Below, piece by piece: positions 44,341-52,470 of a stretch of 64,000 bases of DNA. The stretch is from NCBI RefSeq assembly GCF_013459645.1, contig NZ_CP054861.1, positions 3,274,001-3,338,000 on the forward strand, in the 5' to 3' direction. The notes beneath the pieces are model-generated. The model searched no databases, was not told where the DNA came from, and saw only the letters and a list, made by a program, of their open reading frames with translations. Source of the stretch: Martelella sp. NC20. Its GTDB lineage: Bacteria; Pseudomonadota; Alphaproteobacteria; Rhizobiales; Rhizobiaceae. Both the position numbers and the translations under genes were made by a program. Each line of letters begins with the position of its first letter. The stretch's first letter is position 1.

Positions 44341-45070
44341 GTGCGGCACAAAAAGACACTTCCCCCCCCAACAGGAAAATTCCCCCCTTAAAGAAAAGGC
44401 CCCTAAAGGGGCCCAAAAGAAAAATCCCCCCGTCGAGACGGAGACGGGTCTGTTTGCAGCAGAACCGGATACCGGTCCCAACCCTGACCTTGGGCCAGAC
44501 CTCGGAGCAGAACCGGGACGGGAGCCGGGGACCGACAGGCCGTCATCCGCCGGGAGCGGGGCAGTAACCGAAGCCGCCGGCACAGTCGGCACCCGGGCTC
44601 GTCGACGCGGTGGTGACATCACCGGGCTGACGGCGGAGTTCGATGCCCATGTCTGGCCGCTCTACCCGCAGAAGGTGGCCCGCAAGACGGCGCTGAAGGC
44701 ATGGGCGTCGGCAAGGCAGCGGGCGGACCTCGACACGATCATGGACGGGCTGAGGCGCTACGTCGCCAAGCGTGACGACCGGCCATGGTGCAATCTCTCG
44801 ACATGGCTCAACCAGGACCGCTGGACCGACAGGCCGGCCGCGTCCCCACCATCGCAGGCCAGATCGCCGCCACGGCCTTCAGGCACATCTCGCTCCGAAC
44901 AGATCCGGGAACACAACAGGCGGGTGCAGGCATCCCTCGACAAACGCATGAGGCACGACAATGGCAACAGTGACGACATTGGCAACCGGGAGACGGACGT
45001 CATCGACGTCGACGTCGACATCGGCAGATCAGACTGGACAGCGCATGGCAGCCCACGAAGCGGCCCTTGA
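44341..45070 (+). pseudogene. Replication-protein C-terminal region, frame disrupted at a C8 tract
   Basis: From 44378 to 45070 one frame encodes a Pro/Glu-rich linker and the replication-protein end motif EFDAHVWPLYPQKVARKTALKAW, ending TWLNQDRW. This is a frequent C-terminal signature of phage replication organisers. No ATG, GTG or TTG exists in this frame between the upstream stop at 44324 and the GTG at 44675, yet the motif begins before 44675. A GTG at 44341 in the adjacent frame would join it if one C is removed from the C8 run at 44362-44369. Either an indel, an unrecorded frameshift, or a non-standard start is needed. Length of the sound part is about 230 residues. Confidence 0.5.
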
Positions 45071-45503
45071 ACCGGCAGGCGAGCATCGCTCGGATCTGAT
45101 GCTGTCCTCGCTGATGCAGTGCGGCTTCACGGTGCCCGACAGCATCGACCCGGAGATGGCCGCGGAGCTTTATGCCAGCGTGCTGCGCGACAAGCCGGTC
45201 GCGGCCATGCGTCGGGTGTTCACAAACCTCAGGCTTGGCCGCTATGAGCGCTTCCGCTCGTTCCTGCCGAAGCCGGCCGAGCTCTCCGCCCTGATCGATG
45301 ATGCCGCCCGCCATGACCGGGAGATGCTGCGGATCGAACGCGAACGGCTGAAGGGCATCGAAGAGCGCCGGCGGCTTTCGAGACCCATCTCGCCGGAAGA
45401 ACGGCAGCGCCGCCGGGAGAAGGTCGCAGCCGCCAGGGCATTGATGGCGCAAGCCGCCGCAAAGCGGGCAATGCCAACCACGGGAGAGCGCGATGACCAC
45501 TGA
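44961..45503 (+). CDS. Hypothetical phage replication-region protein
   Basis: This 180-residue protein has a low-complexity Ser/Thr-rich start that overlaps the previous frame by 110 bp, then a likely real domain from MAAHEAALEPAGEHR with PDSIDPEMAAELYASVLRDK and a charged C-terminal helix. ATG 44961 follows GAGGCACGACA; ATG 45045 is an alternative start free of the low-complexity part. Function unknown. It overlaps the next gene by 11 bp. Confidence 0.5.
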   Translation: MATVTTLATGRRTSSTSTSTSADQTGQRMAAHEAALEPAGEHRSDLMLSSLMQCGFTVPDSIDPEMAAELYASVLRDKPVAAMRRVFTNLRLGRYERFRSFLPKPAELSALIDDAARHDREMLRIERERLKGIEERRRLSRPISPEERQRRREKVAAARALMAQAAAKRAMPTTGERDDH

Positions 45504-46227
45504 GAGCGAAGACCGCAGGACGGTGCGAAAGTCCTTCCTGAAGTTCTACCGGCAATGGTCGACCTTCGGCGATGACAGCGACGAACGGGCCTTTGCCGAA
45601 TGGCAGGCGATGACCACGGAAGACCGGGAGAAGGCCTCCACCCTGCTGCCGGCCTTCCTCACCCTTGCTGCGCTGAAGGGCAGGGCGGTGAAGTTTGCCG
45701 CCAGCACCTATCTGAGGGACAAGCGCTGGCAGGATGTGCCGGACGGCATGGAAGCCCCGGCAACCGGCCCGGCCATTGCCGCGACCTTCGGCAAGGCGTG
45801 GATGGCAGAACGCTTCATCCGGCTTGGCGAGCCTGCCATGAAGCTGCCGCCGCTGACGCGGTTCCAGGAGCATGAGATTGCCGCAGGCCGGCAGGACCGC
45901 AGCTCACTCCAGCACGAGCGGATGCAGAAGATGGGCTGGCCGTCGGTGAACGCCATGCACGAGCAGGCGCTGCACCATCCGGGCAGGGGGGTGCGGGTGA
46001 CGGCGGAGACGGTGCTTGCCGGTGCGGACTTCGAACAGGTGCGTGTCGGTAGCGATCTGTGGCTCGCCTGGCAGGCCGAACATGACGCCCGGTGCTTTCC
46101 GTGGCTTCCGGATCCCGGGCGGGCGCAATGGATCTACTTCCCGCCGGGCGGAACGCCGGCAGCGGCACTGACGGGTTTCTTCGGGAAAATACAGCGGATC
46201 CGGCAGGGCGAGGCGGCAGCACGATGA
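45493..46227 (+). CDS. Hypothetical phage replication-associated protein
   Basis: This 244-residue protein has an N-terminal segment FLKFYRQWSTFGDDSDERAF with ASTYLRDKRWQDVP, the same general pattern as the end domains of phage replication organisers (charged aromatic helix, then YLR-x2-RW). The rest includes MQKMGWPSVNAMHEQ and no catalytic motif. It overlaps the preceding gene by 11 bp and the NusG-like gene by 4 bp (ATGA). Confidence 0.6.
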   Translation: MTTESEDRRTVRKSFLKFYRQWSTFGDDSDERAFAEWQAMTTEDREKASTLLPAFLTLAALKGRAVKFAASTYLRDKRWQDVPDGMEAPATGPAIAATFGKAWMAERFIRLGEPAMKLPPLTRFQEHEIAAGRQDRSSLQHERMQKMGWPSVNAMHEQALHHPGRGVRVTAETVLAGADFEQVRVGSDLWLAWQAEHDARCFPWLPDPGRAQWIYFPPGGTPAAALTGFFGKIQRIRQGEAAAR

Positions 46228-46640
46228 TGGTGGCAATGATGACGACTGGGATGACGGCAGACGCAGGGGCAGCGGCAAGGGACAGGCTCGAAGCGGAACT
46301 GGGCGAACGCAGTCTGCGCAGGATGCACCGCGACGACACGATCCGGCGCATCCGGCAGGACGAAGATGGCGCGCTTGCCGCCAACACCGCAAGCGAGACG
46401 GCATGCTGGTATGTGGCAGCGGTTCATCCGGGTCACGAGCAGGCAACCGAGGCAGCGCTGAAGGCGATCGGAGCCGAGGCTCTGGTGCCGATGCGCCAGG
46501 GCAAGCGGCGCAGACGTCGCGGCAGGCTGCTGCCGCCGCAGGACGAGGTGCTGATGACCGGTTATGTCCTCGTCCGCTTCGTCAGCACGGCGAAGGCGCT
46601 GAGGGGATTGCTCAGGCAGGAGCATGTGACGGCAACCCGA
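46224..46640 (+). pseudogene. NusG/RfaH-like antiterminator, truncated
   Basis: About 139 codons remain. Residues ~60-135 form the NusG N-terminal domain: ACWYVAAVHPGHEQATEAALKAIGAEALVPM and LMTGYVLVRFVSTAKALRGLLRQEHV. The expected linker and KOW domain are missing; beyond about 46640 the frame runs through sequence that is the antisense of another gene. In complete form it would likely antiterminate late or early element transcription. Start MMVAMMTTG sits in an ATGA overlap. The break marks the end of recognisable element DNA. Confidence 0.65.
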
Positions 46641-46952
46641 AATGATGGAGAAGATGCCGAGGGGAATGTGGGAGGTCGCCTTGGTGATGTCGTAGATCTC
46701 GCCGACATTTTGATGAACGTAACGGGTGTTCCGGTCTGTCGCCAGCGTGTAGCGCCCGCCGTCGAAGGTCGATTCAACGTAGAGGAGCGGATAGATACTG
46801 GCCCCGATACTGGCAATGTTGGCCGCATAGTTGCTGCGCATCGCCGTATCTATGTCTTTGAAATACTGGAACGCCTGGCGTTTTTGGTCACCGGCGAACG
46901 CGGCGTAGCCTTCAGGGGTATGCGGATAACCGTTGGCTGGATCGAGTGGCAT
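46640..46952 (-). pseudogene. 5' part of an unrecognised gene, truncated at the element junction
   Basis: On the reverse strand a well-formed start (AGAGGAGAATGACGC then ATG at 46952) begins MPLDPANGYPHTPEGYAAF. It continues for about 104 codons with NYAANIASIGASIYPLLYVE and TRYVHQNVGEIYDITKATS. At about 46640 the sequence passes into antisense of the NusG-like gene and loses sense. I do not recognise the family. The intact start and lost 3' end indicate that the deletion or insertion boundary lies here. Confidence 0.55.
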
Positions 46953-47044
46953 GCGTCATTCTCCTCTTGCTGGTTTCAGGGTATAGTTTTCCTGTCGCGG
47001 CCGAGCTTTTGTCGGCCACGTTGGGCATTTCAGGCCATGAGCGT

Positions 47045-47824
47045 TCAGGTCACGGCGAGGTCCTGCTTGCGGGTGGCCCAGCCGCAGACGCGCTTCTCGA
47101 TCACGGCGAAGACCGCGTAGAGAAGGATGCCGAGGACGGCGAGGGCGAACAGGCCGGCGAAGGCGAGGGGAACGTCGAAGCTTGCCGTCGCCATCATCAT
47201 CACCGTGCCGATGCCGCGATTGGCGGCGACCGTTTCCGACAGCACCGTCCCGACGAAGGCCAGCGTCACCGCCACCTTCAGCGAGGCGAAGAAATAGGGC
47301 ATGGTTCTGGGCAGGCTGACATTGCGCAGGACCTGGTAGCGCGTTGCGCCGAGCGCCTTCAGCACGTCCTCCATCTCCGGCTCGGTGGTGGCGAGCCCGG
47401 TAGCAACATTGACGACGATCGGAAAGATGCAGGTGGTGAGTGCGGTCAGCACGGCCGGCAGCGTGCCGGAGCCGAACCAGAGCACGAAGATCGGCACGAC
47501 GGCGACCTTGGGGATCGAGGAAAAGCCGACAAGCAGCGGATAGGCGACGTTATAGGCCGTGCGCGACATGCCGACGATGGCGCCGAGGGCGACGCCGATC
47601 ACCATGCCGAAGAAAAAACCGACGAGGGTCGTCAGCAGGGTCTGCAGGATATGCGGCCACAGCGCCGGCATGTTGACGATCAGGGTCGAGATGATTGCCG
47701 ATGGCTTCGGCAGCACGATCGGACTGACCTCAAAGACCACGCAGGCGACCTGCCAGAAGACGAAGAGCAGCACGATGAAGCTTGCCGATTTCAGATGCTC
47801 GATGGTGGTTCGGGAGAGCTTCAT
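47045..47824 (-). CDS. ABC transporter permease (TauC/SsuC/ThiX type)
   Basis: This 259-residue inner-membrane protein has six predicted helices and the EAA loop EDVLKALGATRYQVLRNVSLP near residue 150. GFSSIPKVAVVPIFVLWFG is the conserved region of the nitrate/taurine/thiamine-precursor permeases. It is the last gene of the minus-strand operon; its start overlaps the ATPase stop by 4 bp. The substrate follows from the operon, not from this protein. Confidence 0.9.
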   Translation of the reverse strand: MKLSRTTIEHLKSASFIVLLFVFWQVACVVFEVSPIVLPKPSAIISTLIVNMPALWPHILQTLLTTLVGFFFGMVIGVALGAIVGMSRTAYNVAYPLLVGFSSIPKVAVVPIFVLWFGSGTLPAVLTALTTCIFPIVVNVATGLATTEPEMEDVLKALGATRYQVLRNVSLPRTMPYFFASLKVAVTLAFVGTVLSETVAANRGIGTVMMMATASFDVPLAFAGLFALAVLGILLYAVFAVIEKRVCGWATRKQDLAVT

Positions 47825-48654
47825 GCCGTGACCTCCTGCTGTTTCAGGCGAGCCTCGAAGATCAGGCGGCGCAATTCGTTGGTGAGCTCGGCGAAGGCGG
47901 GCTCGAAGGTGGTTTCGAGCGTGCGCGGACGGGAAAAGCCAACCGCGCGGTCCTCTGTCACCCGGCCGGGCCGGGCGCTCATAACCAGGATGCGGCTTGC
48001 GAGAAAGGCGGCCTCGCGCAGATCGTGGGTGACGAAGAAGACGGTCGGTCTGGTTTCGATCCAGAGGTCCTGAAGCACGGCCCAGAGTTCCTCGCGGGTG
48101 AACTGGTCGAGTGCGCCGAACGGTTCATCGAGCATCAGCAAAGCCGGCTCGTGGATGAGCGCGCGGCAGAGATTGGCACGCTGGAGCATGCCGCCGGAAA
48201 GCTCCCAGGGCCGGCGATCGCCGAAGCCGGAAAGCCCGACGCGGACGAGAAGCGCCTCCGCACGATCCCGGAACACGGTTTTCCTGTCCCGGCCGAACGT
48301 ATCGGCGAAGGGTTTGACGATCTTCAGCGGCAGCATGATGTTTTCGCGAATCGTCAGCCATGGCAGCATGGTCGGATTCTGAAAGGCCATGCCGATGCCT
48401 ATCTTCTCGGCGCCGACCTCGCGGCCGGCAACGAAGACATTGCCTTCGCTCGGCTTCAGCAGGCCCGCCACCAGTTTCAGAATGGTCGACTTGCCGCAGC
48501 CGGATGGTCCCACCATGGCGACGAAATCGCCGGGATGAACGGTCAGGTTGGTCTGGTCGAGCGCCAGGAAGGCATCATCGCCCTTGCCGAAGCGGACCCG
48601 CACATTCTCCAGCTGGGCGATCCTGGTTGCCGGTTCGTGGCTCGCCATCGTCAT
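47821..48654 (-). CDS. ABC transporter ATP-binding protein (TauB/SsuB/ThiZ type)
   Basis: This 277-residue ATPase has Walker A GPSGCGKST, Q-loop FQNPTMLPWLT, signature LSGGMLQRANLCRAL (with M for the usual Q), Walker B LLMLDEPFGALD and the H-loop VFFVTHDLREA. These are typical of the nitrate/taurine/thiamine-precursor uptake group. It overlaps the GlcG/HbpS-like gene and the permease gene by 4 bp each. Confidence 0.93.
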   Translation of the reverse strand: MTMASHEPATRIAQLENVRVRFGKGDDAFLALDQTNLTVHPGDFVAMVGPSGCGKSTILKLVAGLLKPSEGNVFVAGREVGAEKIGIGMAFQNPTMLPWLTIRENIMLPLKIVKPFADTFGRDRKTVFRDRAEALLVRVGLSGFGDRRPWELSGGMLQRANLCRALIHEPALLMLDEPFGALDQFTREELWAVLQDLWIETRPTVFFVTHDLREAAFLASRILVMSARPGRVTEDRAVGFSRPRTLETTFEPAFAELTNELRRLIFEARLKQQEVTA

Positions 48655-49085
48655 TGCTCGTCCTCCTCAGCGAGCAGTTTTTCGAAAGCGGCAACACCGG
48701 CCTTGGCAATCTCGACGTCCTGATCGCCTGTACCGGACCCGACGCCGATCGCGCCGACGATGATGCCGTCGACAATGAGCGGCAGGCCGCCGGGAAGATT
48801 GGTCATCCGTCCCGATGTCGCTTCGGCGAGTGGCAGTGCCTTTTCCTCCGGCAGGCTGCCGGTCGGAAGGCCAGTCGAAGCGGCGGTCATCGCCTTGCGC
48901 GTGGCGCTTTCGATCGAAAGCACGCGCGATCCATCCATGCGGGCGAAGGCGATCAGATTGGTGCCCTCGTCGACGATCGCGATGCATTGCGGAATCCCGA
49001 GCGTCTCTGCCGCATTAACAGCGGCGTCGAGAATGCTGAGCGCGCCGCGATGGGTGAGCCGGGGAGCGGAACGAAGCGTAGGCAT
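48651..49085 (-). CDS. GlcG/HbpS-like (DUF336) protein
   Basis: This 144-residue protein has the GlcG/HbpS fold pattern: ALSILDAAVNAAETLGIPQCIAIVDEGTNLIAFARMDG, then TGLPTGSLPEEKALPLAEATSGRMTNLPGGLPLIVDGIIVGAIGVGSG. In Streptomyces HbpS binds heme; in catabolic clusters the role is unknown and may be ligand binding. The start at 49085 (MPTLRSAPRL) is chosen because the longer upstream frame is Pro/Arg-rich and unlike the family. Its place between a dehydrogenase and a transporter suggests a role in degradation of the imported substrate. Confidence 0.8.
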   Translation of the reverse strand: MPTLRSAPRLTHRGALSILDAAVNAAETLGIPQCIAIVDEGTNLIAFARMDGSRVLSIESATRKAMTAASTGLPTGSLPEEKALPLAEATSGRMTNLPGGLPLIVDGIIVGAIGVGSGTGDQDVEIAKAGVAAFEKLLAEEDEQ

Positions 49086-49110
49086 GGGCGGAAGGTCTCC
49101 GGAAAATGGT

Positions 49111-49872
49111 TCAGACATGGCGCACATAGCCGCCATCGACGCGGACGACGCTGCCGGTGACGTAGGAGGCCGGCGAGGAACAGAGGAAGGCGGCCATGGC
49201 GGCGATCTCCTCCGGCGCGCCGTAGCGGCCCATGGGAATCTGGGCGAAGGATCGCTCGCGCACGGTCTCGACGGTAACGCTCTCGCGCGCGGCGGTTGCC
49301 TCATCGGTGATGGCGACCCGCTCGGTCGCGACCCGTCCCGGCATCAGCACATTGACGGTGACGCCGTCCTTTGCCACTTCCGGGGCCAGCGATTTCGACC
49401 ACGCGATCAGCCCGGCGCGAAGCGTGTTGGAAATGCCGAGCACCGGGATCGGCTGCACGGCGCCGGTGCTGACGACGGTCAGAACCCGGCCCCAGCCGCT
49501 CTGGCGCATAGCCGGCAGGAAAAGATCGGTGAGGCCGATCACGGAAAGTGACATGGCGCGAAAGCTGTCTTCCCAGTCGGCGAGGTCGCGGCCGATCGCG
49601 CTGCCATAGGGTGGGCCGCCGGTATTGTTGACCAGAATGTCGACCGGTCCGACGCGCTCGGCGAAGTCCGGGAGCGTTCCGGTTTCTGCCAGATCGACGA
49701 CGTGAGTTTCGGCTCCGCCGATCTCAGCCGCCGCCGCTGCAAGCGCGGTCTCATCGCGCGCCGCGATGGCTAGCTTCACGCCTTCGCCGGCGAGTGCCTT
49801 CGCGATCGCGAGCCCCATGCCGCGATTGCCGCCAAGAACCAGCGCGCGTTTTCCGGCAATCTTCAGATCCAT
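49111..49872 (-). CDS. Short-chain dehydrogenase/reductase
   Basis: This 253-residue NAD(P)-dependent SDR has VLGGNRGMGLAIAKALAGEG near residue 10 and ILVNNTGGPPYG near residue 80. The catalytic serine segment VVSTGAVQPIPVLGISNTL has a histidine-free site; the usual Tyr-x3-Lys appears as SNTLRAGLIAWSKSL, lacking the expected Tyr, so catalytic detail is atypical. LGISNTL instead of YSASK occurs in a subgroup of SDRs with NNTGGPP motif. It starts within the 3' end of the hydantoinase-like gene (10-bp overlap). Confidence 0.83.
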   Translation of the reverse strand: MDLKIAGKRALVLGGNRGMGLAIAKALAGEGVKLAIAARDETALAAAAAEIGGAETHVVDLAETGTLPDFAERVGPVDILVNNTGGPPYGSAIGRDLADWEDSFRAMSLSVIGLTDLFLPAMRQSGWGRVLTVVSTGAVQPIPVLGISNTLRAGLIAWSKSLAPEVAKDGVTVNVLMPGRVATERVAITDEATAARESVTVETVRERSFAQIPMGRYGAPEEIAAMAAFLCSSPASYVTGSVVRVDGGYVRHV

Positions 49873-51302
49873 GATCTGATCTCCCTTGTTTTCCAGGTGG
49901 ACGAGGTCTCCTGGGTGAGAAAGCATCCGCGTCCCGGCCGGGCAAGCAGTTGTCCTTGGTCGACAATGACCTCCCCACGGGAAAGGACAGTGACCGGCCA
50001 GCCTTGAATCTCCAGCCCTTCGAAAGGCGTGTAGTCGACATTGTGATGCAACATGCCGTTCTCGATCGTGACCCGCTTTTCCGGGTCCCACAAGGCGATG
50101 TCGGCATCGGCGCCGATGGCGATCGTGCCCTTGCGGGGCGCGAGGCCATAGAGCTTTGCATTGTTGGTCGCCGTTAGCGCGACGAAGCGGGACAGATCGA
50201 TGCGTCCCTTCATCACGCCTTCGCTGAACAGGATCGGCATCCGTGTTTCGAGGCCCGGAATCCCGTTGGCCACGGCGCGGAACGAAGGAGCCGGACCGGC
50301 CTTCAGCTTGCCCTCGGCATCGAAGCGGTAGGGCGCATGATCCGAATTGAAGATATCGACAGTGCCGTCCTCAATTCCCTGCCATAGGGCCGCCTGGGCG
50401 GCGGTGTCGCGCGGGGGCGGGCTGCACATCACCTTGGCGCCCAGCATGTCCGGCATGTCGAGGTCCTGCTCGGTCAGTAGAAGATATTGCGGGCAGGTTT
50501 CGGCGATCACCACATGGCCGCGCTCGCGGGCGCGGCGGATCTCGGTCAGGGGATCGCCGCCGGTGACATGGACGATGACGAGCGGCACGCCGGCGATCTC
50601 GGCAAGGGTGACAGCGCGATGGGTCGCCTCGCGCTCGACCGGCAGGGGCCGCGAATGGGCGTGCGCCACCGGGCTCGTGCGACCGGCCCGTTCCAGCCGG
50701 TCGGCAAGCCAGCCGATGATCTCGTGGTTTTCGGCGTGAATGAGCACGATCGCCTTTTCCCGCCGCGCCGTCTCGAACACATCGAGGATCTGGCGGTCGC
50801 TGAGTTGCATCGCCTCATAGGTCATATAGACCTTGAGGCTGGTATGGCCGCGCCGGATGAGCGCTGGCAGTTCCTGGCCGAGCACCGCGGGCGTCGGATC
50901 GCTGACGATCAGGTGAAAGCCATAATCGGTCACGGATTGCCCTTCGGCGCGGGCATGGTAGTCGGCAACGGCGGCGGTGAGCGACTGGCCGCGATGCTGG
51001 ACGCAGAACGGAACGATCGTCGTCGTGCCGCCGAAAGCCGCCGAAATGCTGCCGGAACGGAAACCGTCAGCCATGCGAGCGCCCTTTGAGGCAAGGCCGG
51101 GGACCTGTGGCTGGTCGAGATGGCAATGCGTATCCAGACCTCCGGGAAGCACGAGCTTCCCGGAGGCATCAATCACCCGGTCACCATCGGGAATACGATC
51201 CGCGATGGCGACGATACGTTCGTCCCGGATGCCGATATCGGCTTTGAACACATCCGACGCGGTTGCGACTGTGCCGTGACGGATGACGAGGTCAAAGGTC
51301 AT
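49863..51302 (-). CDS. Hydantoinase/dihydropyrimidinase-type amidohydrolase
   Basis: This 479-residue enzyme of the cyclic amidohydrolase family has the first metal motif DTHCHLDQP (His-x-His) near residue 58, the carbamylated lysine in TSLKVYMTYEAM near residue 158, IHAENHEII and IVHVTGGDP for metal histidines, and the aspartate NSDHAPY. These define hydantoinase, dihydropyrimidinase and related ring-opening enzymes. The exact substrate is not determinable. It overlaps the gene for the binding protein by 4 bp. Confidence 0.9.
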   Translation of the reverse strand: MTFDLVIRHGTVATASDVFKADIGIRDERIVAIADRIPDGDRVIDASGKLVLPGGLDTHCHLDQPQVPGLASKGARMADGFRSGSISAAFGGTTTIVPFCVQHRGQSLTAAVADYHARAEGQSVTDYGFHLIVSDPTPAVLGQELPALIRRGHTSLKVYMTYEAMQLSDRQILDVFETARREKAIVLIHAENHEIIGWLADRLERAGRTSPVAHAHSRPLPVEREATHRAVTLAEIAGVPLVIVHVTGGDPLTEIRRARERGHVVIAETCPQYLLLTEQDLDMPDMLGAKVMCSPPPRDTAAQAALWQGIEDGTVDIFNSDHAPYRFDAEGKLKAGPAPSFRAVANGIPGLETRMPILFSEGVMKGRIDLSRFVALTATNNAKLYGLAPRKGTIAIGADADIALWDPEKRVTIENGMLHHNVDYTPFEGLEIQGWPVTVLSRGEVIVDQGQLLARPGRGCFLTQETSSTWKTREIRSWI

Positions 51303-52333
51303 GCAGGCAGCTTCCTGACGCTTTCGGCGGGCAGGAAGGACGGGTCGAAGACATCGGCCGGGGCAGGGACGTCCGGAAGACCGAATCCCGTGGCGACCGC
51401 CTCCATGCTTTTGGCAAGGCGTGCGTCATCGACGGCGCCGAGGCCGTTGGCTTTCGATTCCGGCGTCGTCATCTGGTTCTTGATCAGCCAGAGAAGCTTC
51501 TGCTCCTCCAGATCGGCGTTGATCAGCGGCGCCTTGGCCTTGAGCGCGGCGATGGCGGCCTTGGGATCGGCTGCTGCCGCCTGCCAGCCACGGGCACTTG
51601 CCTCGACAAAGGCCTTTGCCGCTTCCGGATTGCCGGTACGGAAGGCATCCGAAAGGATGAAGCCGTTGCCATAGAGATCGAGCCCGACCTCGGAATAATA
51701 GAGGAACTTGATGTCTTCAGGCGCGATCCCGGCCTTTATCAGGCCGAAATACATCGTCGAATCGAATCCCAGAATGGCGTCGACATCACCGCCGGCCAGC
51801 ACTGCCTCACGTAGTTGAAGACCGACCATGTTCCATTTGATCGTTGCTGGATCGATTTCGGCATATTTGGCATAAGCTCCAAACAGCCGGTAGGCTCCAT
51901 CCGGAGCTGCCGCGCCGATGGTCTTTCCCTGCAGGTCCGCAGGCTTTTCGATACCGGATTTCGTCAGCGTTCCGACACAGAGCGGGCTGCGGAAATAGAC
52001 CATGTAGACATCGCGGATCGCGGCACCCGCATTCTTGGCGTTGAATTCCGCCATCGAGTTGATGTCGGCAATGCCGCCGTCATAGACGCCCGAACCGACG
52101 CGCGAGACGGCCTCGCCGGAACCGCCGCCGGCATCGAACTGGCAGGAAAGGCCGGCTTCCTTGTACCAGCCATTCTGCTCAGCCAGGAAAAAGGCGGCGT
52201 TCGAACCGTCAAACGGTGCGGCGAACGAGAATTTTACCGTGGTCTCGGCCGCAGCACCCCCGGCCTTCAGGATGAAAGGTGCCGCGAGACTGGCTCCGAC
52301 GAAGGCCCGGCGTGAAAATTTCAGTCCTGTCAT
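51299..52333 (-). CDS. ABC transporter substrate-binding protein (NMT1/THI5-like)
   Basis: This 344-residue periplasmic binding protein has a Tat-like signal (SRRAFVGASLAAPFILKAGGAAAE). The mature part starts VKFSFAAPFDGSNAAFFLAEQNGWYKEAGL, the hallmark of NMT1/THI5-type proteins that bind pyrimidine precursors and related aromatics. The following FDAGGGSGEAVSRVGSG and YFRSPLCVGTL belong to the family. It opens the operon whose downstream genes encode a ring-opening amidohydrolase, so a pyrimidine- or hydantoin-like substrate is inferred. ATG 52333 has a TTGTTTCCCC region on the plus strand that reads GGGGAAAC upstream on the gene strand. Confidence 0.9.
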   Translation of the reverse strand: MTGLKFSRRAFVGASLAAPFILKAGGAAAETTVKFSFAAPFDGSNAAFFLAEQNGWYKEAGLSCQFDAGGGSGEAVSRVGSGVYDGGIADINSMAEFNAKNAGAAIRDVYMVYFRSPLCVGTLTKSGIEKPADLQGKTIGAAAPDGAYRLFGAYAKYAEIDPATIKWNMVGLQLREAVLAGGDVDAILGFDSTMYFGLIKAGIAPEDIKFLYYSEVGLDLYGNGFILSDAFRTGNPEAAKAFVEASARGWQAAAADPKAAIAALKAKAPLINADLEEQKLLWLIKNQMTTPESKANGLGAVDDARLAKSMEAVATGFGLPDVPAPADVFDPSFLPAESVRKLPA

Positions 52334-52424
52334 TTGTTTCCCCTTTTTGATGGACTTGACAGAAATGGTCTTGCAAGCGGTGTGCCAGACTGTAAACATA
52401 AATAAAAACAACAATGCGGACAAA

Positions 52425-52436
52425 ATTGTGCACAAT
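52425..52436. promoter_or_regulatory. Palindrome in the divergent promoter of the hydantoinase-type cluster
   Basis: ATTGTGCACAAT is a 12-bp perfect inverted repeat between the divergent SBP and GntR starts (91 bp from the SBP start, 35 bp from the GntR start). A second GTGCAC occurs at 52440-52445 next to it. GntR dimers bind such short palindromes, so control of both promoters is likely. Confidence 0.65.
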
Positions 52437-52470
52437 ATCGTGCACCAAAGAGTGCAGAGGACGTCCACAA

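Larger units (their letters stand above)
39808..46640. mobile_element. Degraded integrated phage-like element at tRNA-Pro
   Basis: The region from the 3' end of tRNA-Pro to the broken NusG-like gene carries a tyrosine recombinase, an excisionase-like gene, two small unknown minus-strand genes, a zinc-ribbon membrane protein, and a divergent right-hand set: CII-like regulator, small HTH protein, replication-type proteins and a NusG-like antiterminator. No capsid, tail, terminase or lysis gene is present. No second copy of the tRNA 3' end is evident up to 46640. The right end is therefore either lost by deletion or lies farther right. Confidence 0.75.

Noticed and set aside
46134..46952. A 272-residue minus-strand frame starting MPLDPANGY.
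   Set aside because: Only the first ~104 residues look protein-like; the rest is antisense to the NusG-like and replication-region genes. Reported as a truncated gene instead.
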